A stretch of DNA of 64,000 nt, taken from contig JAXGLD010000001.1 of the NCBI GenBank assembly GCA_040769385.1, positions 620,001-684,000 on the forward strand. Direction: 5' to 3'. Under the pieces are notes generated by a model that made no database searches, was not told the DNA's origin, and worked only from the letters and a program-made list of their open reading frames with translations. Shown here one piece after another: positions 26,139 through 33,923 of the stretch. A program made the position numbers and the translations under genes. The DNA comes from PHAA01 sp022706565 (lineage in GTDB: Bacteria; Bacillota; Syntrophomonadia; Syntrophomonadales; Syntrophomonadaceae). Position 1 is the stretch's first letter, and each line of letters opens with the position of its first letter.

Positions 26139-27980
26139 GTGAGAAAAAGGAATAAGACACTATCGCTGGTTATGGCGCTCATATTTGCGCTGGCCTTCCT
26201 GGTGCCTACCTTTGGTATGCCAGGCAGTGCCGTCGCATATCCCGATGTCGAGATAGGTGATTCTTCGGGCGACCTGGACGTGGTGACCGACAATGCCGAT
26301 GATGTTGAGGATGATGAGGCAACATTGTGGGCCTATGTCGAAGTTGATGAAGACGACTATGATGACGGTATTTATGATATCGTCGAATACGGTTTCTTCT
26401 TTGGCTATGATAAAGATGACGTAAATGATGTCGCAGACTTTCTTGATGATGAAGATGACAGTTGGCTTTGTGACTATGAGGAAGGCGAAGACATCGAATA
26501 TAACGACGATGACGAGCGTTATGAGTTTTATCTGCAACTGACCAGACTTGACGAGGACGAAACGGTTTATTACAGAGCTTATATTGAATATACCGATGAC
26601 AACGATGATACCTATTACTCGCTGGGCAGGGTGAAAAGTTTTGACGTAGATGAAGGCTCTGGTTCGGACGAACCGGAGGTAGTGACCAATAACGCTACCG
26701 ATATAAAAACCAACTCGGCCGTATTGAACGGAAAGCTGACCTCATTTGGCGATGATGATGAGATCACCGATTACGGATTCTATTACGGCACCTCTTCATC
26801 CCCGTCCACTAAGAAAAAGGTCGGCGATGATGATGACAACTTGGATGAAGGCGATGCGTTTGACTTTAAACTCACTGGGCTTCAACCAGATACCAAGTAT
26901 TACTTCAAGGCTTATGCCAGAAATAGTGAGGGCATTGGTTATGGCAGTGTCAAGAGCTTTACCACCAAGCAAGGTGATCCCATAACTACCACTACTTCCA
27001 GCGTGTTTACCATTGGCATGAACTATTATCTGCTGAATGGCTCATACCAGGTCATGGACGCGGCGCCCTACATAAAGGACAGCCGCACCTATCTCCCCAT
27101 TCGCTATGTAGGTTATGCCATGGGCCTGACTGATGCCCAGATCCAGTGGTATGAAGCGACCCGGACAGTGATATTGACCAAGGGGAATACCACAGTGGTC
27201 CTGGTTATTGGCAGTCCCACCATGTTTGTAAACGGCCAGGCCCGGCTGATGGATGTAGCACCGGAGATCACCAACAGCCGCACCTGCCTGCCCATCGCTT
27301 GGGTAGCTTCGGCTTTCGGTCATACTGCGGTTTGGAACGGCGCAACCCAGCAGGTAACTATTGCCGGAGTAACCGCCCCGGGCAGTGGCAGCAGTAGTCA
27401 AGACGCCAAGCTGAAACTCAACCGTAACTCCTTGACCCTGGAACCGGGGGATGATGCCACCATTACCGGTACCCTGGATTCAGTCGATATCGAAGATGTG
27501 GAATGGGATATTGCCGGTGATAGAGTCGTTTCAGTTGATGTGGATATCGATGATGACAGCTTCAAGGCTACCATTGAAATCGACGAGGATGCCGACGATG
27601 GGGATGAGGCTACCATAACCTTCACCGTCACTGATGCCGATGGAAATGAATATGAAGCAGACCTTGATGTATCCGTGGAGGACGATTCCAGGGGCGAGCT
27701 CCGACTCAGCAAAGGATCCGTAACCTTGGCACCAGAGGGGGAAACGACTATTAAGGGCACCCTGGATGCCAACCGAAACGATATCGAAGATGTCACGTAT
27801 CGGGTGTCGGGTGATCGGGTGGTATCTGTGGACATTGACATTGATGGCCGAACCTTTGAGGCTACCATTGTTGTTGATGAGGATGCTGAGAACCGAGACG
27901 AAGCTACCATAAAGTTTACCGTCATAGATGAAGATGATGACAGGTATACAGCTGAACTGGTGGTTAAAGTCAGAGACTAG
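26139..27980 (+). CDS. Secreted acidic repeat protein: fibronectin-like, copper-amine-oxidase-N and Ig-like modules
   Basis: A 613-residue protein from GTG 26139 (GGAGG seven bases upstream). Signal peptide about 1-33. Two fibronectin-type-III-like modules follow (about 45-170 and 180-280; the second ends LQPDTKYYFKAYARNSEG). Then a copper-amine-oxidase-N pair (about 290-410; DSRTYLPIRY and NSRTCLPIAWVASAFG) and two tandem homologous beta domains (about 425-515 and 520-613), each with GDRVVSVD, an acidic -DEDA- turn and EATI-FTV. It is very rich in Asp/Glu, which suggests Ca2+ binding or an acidic surface. No catalytic motif. Probably a wall-associated structural or adhesive protein; function not established. 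Confidence 0.78.
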   Translation: MRKRNKTLSLVMALIFALAFLVPTFGMPGSAVAYPDVEIGDSSGDLDVVTDNADDVEDDEATLWAYVEVDEDDYDDGIYDIVEYGFFFGYDKDDVNDVADFLDDEDDSWLCDYEEGEDIEYNDDDERYEFYLQLTRLDEDETVYYRAYIEYTDDNDDTYYSLGRVKSFDVDEGSGSDEPEVVTNNATDIKTNSAVLNGKLTSFGDDDEITDYGFYYGTSSSPSTKKKVGDDDDNLDEGDAFDFKLTGLQPDTKYYFKAYARNSEGIGYGSVKSFTTKQGDPITTTTSSVFTIGMNYYLLNGSYQVMDAAPYIKDSRTYLPIRYVGYAMGLTDAQIQWYEATRTVILTKGNTTVVLVIGSPTMFVNGQARLMDVAPEITNSRTCLPIAWVASAFGHTAVWNGATQQVTIAGVTAPGSGSSSQDAKLKLNRNSLTLEPGDDATITGTLDSVDIEDVEWDIAGDRVVSVDVDIDDDSFKATIEIDEDADDGDEATITFTVTDADGNEYEADLDVSVEDDSRGELRLSKGSVTLAPEGETTIKGTLDANRNDIEDVTYRVSGDRVVSVDIDIDGRTFEATIVVDEDAENRDEATIKFTVIDEDDDRYTAELVVKVRD

Positions 27981-28037
27981 ATTAACGTGGTGTTGATATA
28001 CGAGTCGACACAAAAATACTTGATTGTAAAGATGCTT

Positions 28038-28062
28038 GATGGACCCCGGTTCGGGGTCCATC
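28038..28062 (+). terminator. Hairpin terminator after the acidic repeat protein
   Basis: GATGGACCCCG and CGGGGTCCATC form an 11-bp perfect stem with a 3-nt loop, followed by TTCATT. The stem is strong; the T tract is short. Confidence 0.7.
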
Positions 28063-28102
28063 TTCATTGTGCGGCATAGACGCCTACCAATCCCTCCAAT
28101 CT

Positions 28103-28130
28103 TTGAATTACTCCGGCTATCTGTTATAAT
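28103..28130 (+). promoter_or_regulatory. Extended -10 promoter of the dTDP-sugar operon
   Basis: TTGAAT, 16 nt, TATAAT, with a TG one base before the -10 (TGTTATAAT). It is 47 bp upstream of rmlA and probably drives the genes through at least 33.8 kb. Confidence 0.78.
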
Positions 28131-28176
28131 TCCATTTGAGCCAACCGATAGACAGAGTCTGGAAAGGTCGTCTTTG

Positions 28177-29061
28177 ATGAAAGGAATTATTCTAGCCGGG
28201 GGCAGCGGAACCCGTCTCTACCCCCTGACCCAGGTCATCTCCAAGCAATTGCTTCCTATATATGATAAGCCTATGATCTATTACCCCTTATCGGTCCTGA
28301 TGCTGGCTGACATTAGAGACATCCTTATTATTTCAACTCCCCAGGACATTGGCCGCTTCGAGTCCTTATTGGGGAATGGCCGGCAGCTGGGGTTGTCTTT
28401 GTCTTATGCGGTGCAGCCCAACCCGGATGGGCTGGCCCAGGCCTTTATTATCGGTGCCGATTTCATCGGTGATGACCGGGTGGCCATGATTTTGGGTGAC
28501 AACATCTTCTATGGGCAAGGTTTTACTCCCATGCTGCGTCGAGTGGCAGCTCGGGAGGAGGGGGCCACCGTTTTTGCCTACCGGGTCAAAGACCCGAGCC
28601 GTTTCGGTGTGGTGGAATTCAATGAAGAGCACCAGGCGGTTTCTTTGGAGGAAAAGCCCTCACAGCCCCGTTCTAGTTTTGCGGTGACTGGGCTGTATTT
28701 TTATGATCGACAGGTGGTGGAATTGGCCCGCCGCCTTACTCCCTCGGCACGAGGGGAATTGGAAATTACTGATCTGAACCGATTGTACCTGAAGCAGGGG
28801 CAACTTAATGTGGAGTTGCTGGGGCGGGGCTTCGCCTGGTTGGATACCGGTACCTTCGAGGCCCTTCAGCAGGCTGCATTGTTTGTAGAGACTCTGCAGA
28901 ACCGGGCTGGATTCAAAGTAGCCTGCCTGGAAGAGATCGCCTATTATAACCAATGGATCAACCGTGAACAATTAACCGCTTTGGCCCATAATCTGCGCAG
29001 CAGCGAATACGGACAGTACCTGCTGGACATCGCCGCCAGTGATTTCGACAGGAGGATGTAG
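28177..29061 (+). CDS. rmlA: Glucose-1-phosphate thymidylyltransferase
   Basis: Makes dTDP-glucose from dTTP and glucose-1-phosphate, the entry step of dTDP-deoxysugar synthesis. The 294-residue length is exact for the family. The N-terminal KGIILAGGSGTRLYPLT signature, YPLSVLMLADIRDILIIS, the ILGDNIFYG magnesium loop, VEFNEEHQAVSLEEKP and the LDTGTFEAL block are all present. ATG 28177 begins at this signature; the long upstream frame from 28036 runs through the preceding terminator and is not used. It is first in an operon with rmlB and the 3-amino-sugar genes. Confidence 0.96.
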   Translation: MKGIILAGGSGTRLYPLTQVISKQLLPIYDKPMIYYPLSVLMLADIRDILIISTPQDIGRFESLLGNGRQLGLSLSYAVQPNPDGLAQAFIIGADFIGDDRVAMILGDNIFYGQGFTPMLRRVAAREEGATVFAYRVKDPSRFGVVEFNEEHQAVSLEEKPSQPRSSFAVTGLYFYDRQVVELARRLTPSARGELEITDLNRLYLKQGQLNVELLGRGFAWLDTGTFEALQQAALFVETLQNRAGFKVACLEEIAYYNQWINREQLTALAHNLRSSEYGQYLLDIAASDFDRRM

Positions 29062-29140
29062 AGGAATAGACTCCCCGCTTCGCTTAGGATGACCATGGAA
29101 GTGTTGCTCAGTATGACAGTTCAAGGAGGTACCGGGGCAA

Positions 29141-30199
29141 ATGAAGCCGGAGAACAGTTCCATAACGAATATTTTGGTTACCGGTGGGGCCGGCTTCATC
29201 GGTTCCAATTTCGTGCCTTACTTCCTTGAACAACACCTCAACTATCGGGTAATCAACCTGGATTTGCTGACCTATGCCGGCAACCTGGAAAATCTCCAGG
29301 AAATATCAGGCCATCCCCGCCATTTATTCATCCAACGGGACATCCGCGATCGCGAGTTGGTAGACTGGATATTCGCCGAGTATGATATCCGCGGGGTGAT
29401 CCATTTTGCGGCTGAGTCCCATGTGGACAATTCCATCGCCGGCCCTGATGTTTTTATCCAGACCAACATCAACGGTACCTTCAATCTACTGGACAGCGCC
29501 CGCCGTTTTTGGATGGAGAGGCCTTTCTGCCCCAAGGCCGGGTATGAAAATTGCCGCTTTCACCAGATATCCACCGATGAGGTTTATGGCAGTTTAGGTG
29601 AGACCGGGCTGTTCACTGAATTGACCCCTTACGCCCCCAACAGCCCCTACAGCGCCAGCAAGGCCAGCTCTGATTTCTTGGTCCGCAGTTATCACCATAC
29701 CTATGGGATGAACGTGGTGACCAGCAATTGTTCCAACAACTATGGCCCTAAGCAGCATAAAGAGAAACTAATCCCCACGATTATCAGAAGCGCCCTGACC
29801 TTCAAGCCGATCCCGATTTACGGCGATGGCCGCAATGTGCGTGATTGGCTGTACGTGCTGGATCACTGCCGTGGCATTGATCTGGTCTTCCATCAAGGAC
29901 GCAGCGGGGAGAGTTATAATATTGGCGGACGCAATGAGCGGGAAAATATATACATAGCCAACTTGATATGCGAGCTTTTGGACCGGCTGGCACCGGCGCG
30001 TGAGAGGGGATCAGATTTGCCGTCTTACAAGGAATTGATAACCTTTGTTACTGACCGCCCTGGCCATGACCGCCGCTATGCTATCGACGCTGGCAAGATC
30101 GAGACCGAGTTAGGTTGGCGGGCAGAAGAGGATTTTGAAAGCGGTTTGTTGAAAACGATACAATGGTACTTGAGGGAGACCGAAAAATGGAACCGGTGA
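29141..30199 (+). CDS. rmlB: dTDP-glucose 4,6-dehydratase
   Basis: Converts dTDP-glucose to dTDP-4-keto-6-deoxyglucose. A 352-residue extended SDR enzyme with the NAD motif TGGAGFIGSN, HFAAESHVDNSI, the STDEVYGSL catalytic block (Asp-Glu) and the YSASKASSD (YxxxK) motif, plus NCSNNYGP and GDGRNVRDWLYV. AAGGAGG precedes ATG 29141. It is 79 bp after rmlA, and the gap contains a degenerate repeat-like sequence. Its end overlaps the ketoisomerase start by 13 bp. No rmlC or rmlD is present, so the product is not channelled to rhamnose here. Confidence 0.96.
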   Translation: MKPENSSITNILVTGGAGFIGSNFVPYFLEQHLNYRVINLDLLTYAGNLENLQEISGHPRHLFIQRDIRDRELVDWIFAEYDIRGVIHFAAESHVDNSIAGPDVFIQTNINGTFNLLDSARRFWMERPFCPKAGYENCRFHQISTDEVYGSLGETGLFTELTPYAPNSPYSASKASSDFLVRSYHHTYGMNVVTSNCSNNYGPKQHKEKLIPTIIRSALTFKPIPIYGDGRNVRDWLYVLDHCRGIDLVFHQGRSGESYNIGGRNERENIYIANLICELLDRLAPARERGSDLPSYKELITFVTDRPGHDRRYAIDAGKIETELGWRAEEDFESGLLKTIQWYLRETEKWNR

Positions 30200-30594
30200 T
30201 TTATGATTTCAATGTGAGGGGAGATGAACGGGGTTCGCTGATAGCTATTGAGGAGCAACGCGATATCCCGTTTCCCATTCGCCGTATATATTACATATTT
30301 GGCACCCAACCGGGCGTTATTCGCGGACTGCATGCCCATCGCCAGCTGCAGCAGGTAATGGTTTGTCTCCACGGGGCCTGCAAACTCCAGCTGGATGATG
30401 GCCAGGACCAGATAGTTGTGACGATGGAGAGAAATACCCAGGGGGTTTTGATCGATCGTATGGTCTGGCACCAGATGTACGATTTTACCGCCGACTGCGT
30501 GCTGCTGGTATTGGCTGACGATTACTATGACGAAGCTGACTATATCAGAGACTACCAGGAATTTGAACGATTGTCGGCAGCGGCCCGAAAGTGA
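30187..30594 (+). CDS. dTDP-4-keto-6-deoxyglucose 3,4-ketoisomerase (FdtA/QdtA-like)
   Basis: Moves the keto group of dTDP-4-keto-6-deoxyglucose from C4 to C3, opening the route to 3-amino sugars. A 135-residue cupin-fold protein of the WxcM C-terminal/FdtA family. The metal-independent active-site histidines align as His49 and His51 in RGLHAH, at the same numbering as in FdtA. It also has the conserved VVTMERNTQGVLIDRMVWHQM segment. ATG 30187 follows GAGGGAG and overlaps rmlB by 13 bp. Sequence alone does not tell the FdtA (galacto) from the QdtA (gluco) product. Confidence 0.9.
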   Translation: MEPVIYDFNVRGDERGSLIAIEEQRDIPFPIRRIYYIFGTQPGVIRGLHAHRQLQQVMVCLHGACKLQLDDGQDQIVVTMERNTQGVLIDRMVWHQMYDFTADCVLLVLADDYYDEADYIRDYQEFERLSAAARK

Positions 30595-30603
30595 GGGAAT
30601 GTG

Positions 30604-31329
30604 GTGATAAGTGAAAGAGCGGTGGTTCAAACCACTGACATAGGTGATAACGTTACTATTAGAGAATTCGCGGTGGTTAGGGAAGGTGCAAGACTAGGCC
30701 GCAATGTAACTGTGCATCCCTTTGTGGTTATAGAGCCGGGGGTAGTTATCGGCGACAATGTGGAGATTTTTCCGGGCACCTATATCGGCAAGGTTCCCAA
30801 AGGTGCGGCCCTGGCCCGACAACCGGAATACCGCCCGCAGGTGTCTATAGGCGCCAACTGCAGCCTGGGGCCCCATGCCGTTATTTATTATGATGTGGAG
30901 ATCGGGGAGAATACCTTGATAGGGGATGGGGCCTCGATACGGGAACAATGCCGGATAGGCTCCAACTGTATCCTGAGTCGCTATGTGACTGTCAATTACG
31001 CTACCACCATCGGCAATTATACCAAGATAATGGACTCCACCCATATCACCGGCAAGTGTCTGATCGGGGACAATGTTTTTATAAGCCTGTGCGTGGGCAG
31101 CACCAACGATAATGCCATTGGCCGGCTCGGTTACCAGGAGGAACGGGTGAGAGGCCCAGTCATTGAAGACGGAGCGGCGGTAGGAGCAGGAGCCATGCTG
31201 ATGCCGGCCATCGTCATTCACGAGGGTGCGGTTGTGGGCGCGGGTTCAGTGGTAACCAAGGATGTTCCGGCCCGTTCGGTAGTAATGGGCAGCCCGGCAA
31301 CAGTAAGACGGTATCTCAGTGCAGATTAG
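30604..31329 (+). CDS. Left-handed beta-helix acyltransferase for dTDP-3-amino-3,6-dideoxyhexose
   Basis: A 241-residue hexapeptide-repeat protein. Repeats run over most of the chain (IGDNVTIREF, VVIGDNVEIFPGTYIG, IGENTLIGDGASIREQCRIG and others), with a short C-terminal cap KDVPARSVVMGSPATVRRYL. The fold is that of acetyl-CoA-dependent N-acetyltransferases. Its place between the ketoisomerase and the aminotransferase matches FdtC/QdtC, which acetylates the 3-amino group. GTG 30604 has GAGGG six bases upstream; GTG 30601 directly before it is equally in frame. Acyl donor and exact sugar are inferred from context. Confidence 0.82.
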   Translation: MISERAVVQTTDIGDNVTIREFAVVREGARLGRNVTVHPFVVIEPGVVIGDNVEIFPGTYIGKVPKGAALARQPEYRPQVSIGANCSLGPHAVIYYDVEIGENTLIGDGASIREQCRIGSNCILSRYVTVNYATTIGNYTKIMDSTHITGKCLIGDNVFISLCVGSTNDNAIGRLGYQEERVRGPVIEDGAAVGAGAMLMPAIVIHEGAVVGAGSVVTKDVPARSVVMGSPATVRRYLSAD

Positions 31330-31366
31330 CTCTTAGCGATTTGGTTATTAGAGGGCAGGGGATAAA

Positions 31367-32293
31367 TTGAAAAAACTCTCGGTGGTTATACCGGTATATT
31401 ATAATGAAGGTTCTCTCCCGGAATTGTTTACGGAATTGATGCGGGTTGAGGATATCCTGCGGCGCAGCCGCGGCATGGAACTGGAACTGATCTTCGTCGA
31501 TGATGGTTCTGGGGACAATTCCTTTGCTGAGCTAATGAAGATCAAGCAAATTCGGCCCGATACCTGTGTAGTAAAGCTGGCTCGTAATTTTGGCGCCATT
31601 CACGCCGTCAAAACCGGCCTCCAGTATGTCACCGGGGATTGTTTCACCATGCTGGCCGCTGATCTGCAGGACCCCCCCGAACTACTGGTGGAGATGGCCG
31701 ACAAATGGCTGGCCGGTTCCAAATTTGTCATATGCGTACGGGAATCGCGCCAGGACCCGCTGCTCAGCAAGGCCTTCGCCCGCCTCTATTACGGGATCCT
31801 GCGCCTGACCGTGACCAAGACCTACCCCTCCGGCGGATTCGACCTGGCCCTGATGGACGAACTCCTCTTGCCCTATCTGCAGCACAGCGGCAAGAACATC
31901 AATATCAGCCTGTTTGCCTACTGGTTGGGTTTTGAACCGGAAGTAATATATTATCAGCGCCGGGAGCGAGTCCATGGCAAGTCCCGCTGGACCTTCTCCA
32001 AGAAATTTACCTACCTGCTGGACTCCATCCTGGGGTTTTCCGTGGTACCTATAAGGATTATCTCCTTGACCGGGTTGATCGTGGCTGTGCTTAGTTTTAT
32101 TTATGGGATTGTGCTGATCTTCAATGCCAGTGTCAATCACGTAATCGTTCCCGGTTTTACCACAATAGCCACCCTGGTTGCGTTCTTGCTGGGCCTGATC
32201 ATAATAATGCTGGGGATCATCGGTGAGTATCTGTGGCGGGTATTCGACGAAGTAAACCGGCGCCCGGAATATGTCATCCATGAAGTTTACTAA
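31367..32293 (+). CDS. GtrB/DPM1-like polyprenyl-phosphate glycosyltransferase
   Basis: Transfers a sugar from a nucleotide donor to polyprenyl phosphate. A 308-residue GT2 enzyme with VVIPVYYNEGSL, the FVDDGSGDNS and AADLQDPPELL motifs (donor and metal binding), SGGFDLALMD, RVHGKSRWTFSKK, then two C-terminal transmembrane helices (about 225-290). This layout is typical of GtrB/ArnC/YkcC-type enzymes. The start is TTG 31367 behind AGGGG. The GtrA-like gene overlaps its end. The pair probably makes and flips a polyprenyl-linked monosaccharide, plausibly the 3-acetamido sugar made by the same operon. Confidence 0.9.
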   Translation: MKKLSVVIPVYYNEGSLPELFTELMRVEDILRRSRGMELELIFVDDGSGDNSFAELMKIKQIRPDTCVVKLARNFGAIHAVKTGLQYVTGDCFTMLAADLQDPPELLVEMADKWLAGSKFVICVRESRQDPLLSKAFARLYYGILRLTVTKTYPSGGFDLALMDELLLPYLQHSGKNINISLFAYWLGFEPEVIYYQRRERVHGKSRWTFSKKFTYLLDSILGFSVVPIRIISLTGLIVAVLSFIYGIVLIFNASVNHVIVPGFTTIATLVAFLLGLIIIMLGIIGEYLWRVFDEVNRRPEYVIHEVY

Positions 32294-32663
32294 AGACAAT
32301 CTGCGCGAATTTGCCGGCTTCGGGCTGGTGGGAGCGGCCAACACGGTGGTGACCTATGGTCTCTATGCAGTGCTGCTGTTCCTTTTTTCTTATAAGGTAT
32401 CCTACAGCCTGGCTTATGTCAGCGGAATTTTCATATCTTATTACATGAATAGCCGCTTGGTATTCCGCGAACCGGTTTCTTTGCTAAAGTTTATTCAGTA
32501 CCCGATTGTTTATATCGTTCAATATATACTGGGAATAGCGGTTCTATATGTAGCTATTGACATCATGGGCATCAGCCAATGGCTGGCCCCCCTGATAGTG
32601 ATTGCAATCAGCCTGCCGGTCACGTTTATTCTCAGCAGGTTGATAATCAAGGGCCGGCTGTGA
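32280..32663 (+). CDS. GtrA-like small membrane protein (putative polyprenyl-sugar flippase)
   Basis: A 127-residue protein with four transmembrane helices and the family features REFAGFGLVGAANTVVTYGLYAVLL near the N-terminus and YYMNSRLVFR between helices 2 and 3, ending in RLIIKGRL. GtrA family proteins are thought to translocate polyprenyl-phosphate sugars made by GtrB. Its start (ATG 32280, or 32271) lies inside the end of the GtrB-like gene, so the two are coupled. Family call is firm; the transport role is from the family, not from this sequence. Confidence 0.88.
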   Translation: MKFTKDNLREFAGFGLVGAANTVVTYGLYAVLLFLFSYKVSYSLAYVSGIFISYYMNSRLVFREPVSLLKFIQYPIVYIVQYILGIAVLYVAIDIMGISQWLAPLIVIAISLPVTFILSRLIIKGRL

Positions 32664-32711
32664 GAAAGGTAATACCCACAATTGATAAATGAGTTTTGCG
32701 GAGGCGACATA

Positions 32712-33827
32712 ATGAGTATGCGGGTGCCATTCCTGGATCTGAAAGCGGGATACCTGGAGATCAGAACTGAATTGGACGTAGCCTATCAGCGGGTGATGGA
32801 CTCCGGTTGGTACATAATGGGTGAAGAACTGGCAGCATTCGAGTCCGAGTTCGCCGATTTCTGCGGAACCCGGTATTGCATTGGGGTCGGCAACGGTCTG
32901 GAAGCCCTGCACTTGGTTTTAAAGGCTTATGGAATCGGGCCTGGCGATGAAGTCATCGTCCCGGCCAACACCTATATCGCCACCTGGCTGGCAGTGAGCC
33001 AGTGCGGGGCTCGCCCGGTCCCGGTGGAGCCGGTGGAATCCACTTATAATATCGACCCGGAAAGGCTTGAAGCCGCTATCAACTCCCGCACTCGGGCCAT
33101 CATGCCGGTACATCTATACGGCCAAGCGGCGGATATGGATAGGATCAACGATGTGGCCGCCTACTACGGGTTGAAAGTGGTGGAGGACGCTGCCCAAGGT
33201 CATGGGGCGCTTTACAAGGGTCGCCGAACCGGCAGCCTGGGGGATGCAGCCGGCTTCAGTTTTTACCCGGGCAAGAACCTGGGCGCCTTCGGGGACGGGG
33301 GCGCGGTGGTTACCGATAATGGGGAGTTGGCCGCCCGCATTAAGAGTCTGAGGAATTACGGCTCCCAGATCAAATACCATAATGAGATAAAGGGCTACAA
33401 TTCACGCCTTGACGAGATGCAGGCGGCGTTTCTCAGGGTCAAACTGCGCCATCTCGACCAATGGAATCAGCGCCGGCGGATGCTGGCTCAACGTTATTTG
33501 AAGGGTTTGAATTCGGAGATCTATTTGCTGCCGTTAGTACCGGACTGGGCTGAACCGGTGTGGCATATCTTCGCCGTGCGTACCTCAGCCCGGGAAAAGG
33601 TAATGGCCTATTTGGCCGATAACGGCATCGGTACCATGATTCACTATCCGGTGCCGCCTCATCTGCAGCCCGCCTATCAGGAATTGGGCATGGGACAGGG
33701 GAGCTATCCGGTCTCGGAGCTGATTCACCGGGAAATAATCAGCCTGCCGCTGTGGCCCCAGATGAGTCTGGACCAGCAGGATTATGTTATTGGGGTTTTA
33801 AATGAGGCCCCGTCTCCGGCAATGTAA
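32712..33827 (+). CDS. dTDP-3-keto-6-deoxyhexose 3-aminotransferase (FdtB/QdtB-like, DegT family)
   Basis: PLP-dependent transaminase of 371 residues starting MSMRVPFLDLKAGY, with GGAGG seven bases upstream of ATG 32712. It has the SGWYIMGEELAAFE opening, GVGNGLEALHLVL (phosphate loop), VIVPANTYIATWLAVSQ, the VVEDAAQGHGA block with the PLP Asp, the catalytic Lys188 in FYPGKNLGAFGDGGAV and RNYGSQIKYHN. VPFLDLK...GWYI...NTYIAT closely resembles FdtB/QdtB/DesV enzymes acting on C3-keto sugars. With RmlA, RmlB, the ketoisomerase and the acyltransferase it completes a dTDP-3-acylamino-3,6-dideoxyhexose pathway. It differs clearly from the 4-amino-type aminotransferase at 11167. Confidence 0.9.
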   Translation: MSMRVPFLDLKAGYLEIRTELDVAYQRVMDSGWYIMGEELAAFESEFADFCGTRYCIGVGNGLEALHLVLKAYGIGPGDEVIVPANTYIATWLAVSQCGARPVPVEPVESTYNIDPERLEAAINSRTRAIMPVHLYGQAADMDRINDVAAYYGLKVVEDAAQGHGALYKGRRTGSLGDAAGFSFYPGKNLGAFGDGGAVVTDNGELAARIKSLRNYGSQIKYHNEIKGYNSRLDEMQAAFLRVKLRHLDQWNQRRRMLAQRYLKGLNSEIYLLPLVPDWAEPVWHIFAVRTSAREKVMAYLADNGIGTMIHYPVPPHLQPAYQELGMGQGSYPVSELIHREIISLPLWPQMSLDQQDYVIGVLNEAPSPAM

Positions 33828-33923
33828 TCTGAACAGTAGCGTTTCATCCTGATGAAGTGACGCAACTGTCCCAAGGAGAGATTTCTCGCTGCTCTAAAGA
33901 TCGCATATATTTAAGGAAGCATC

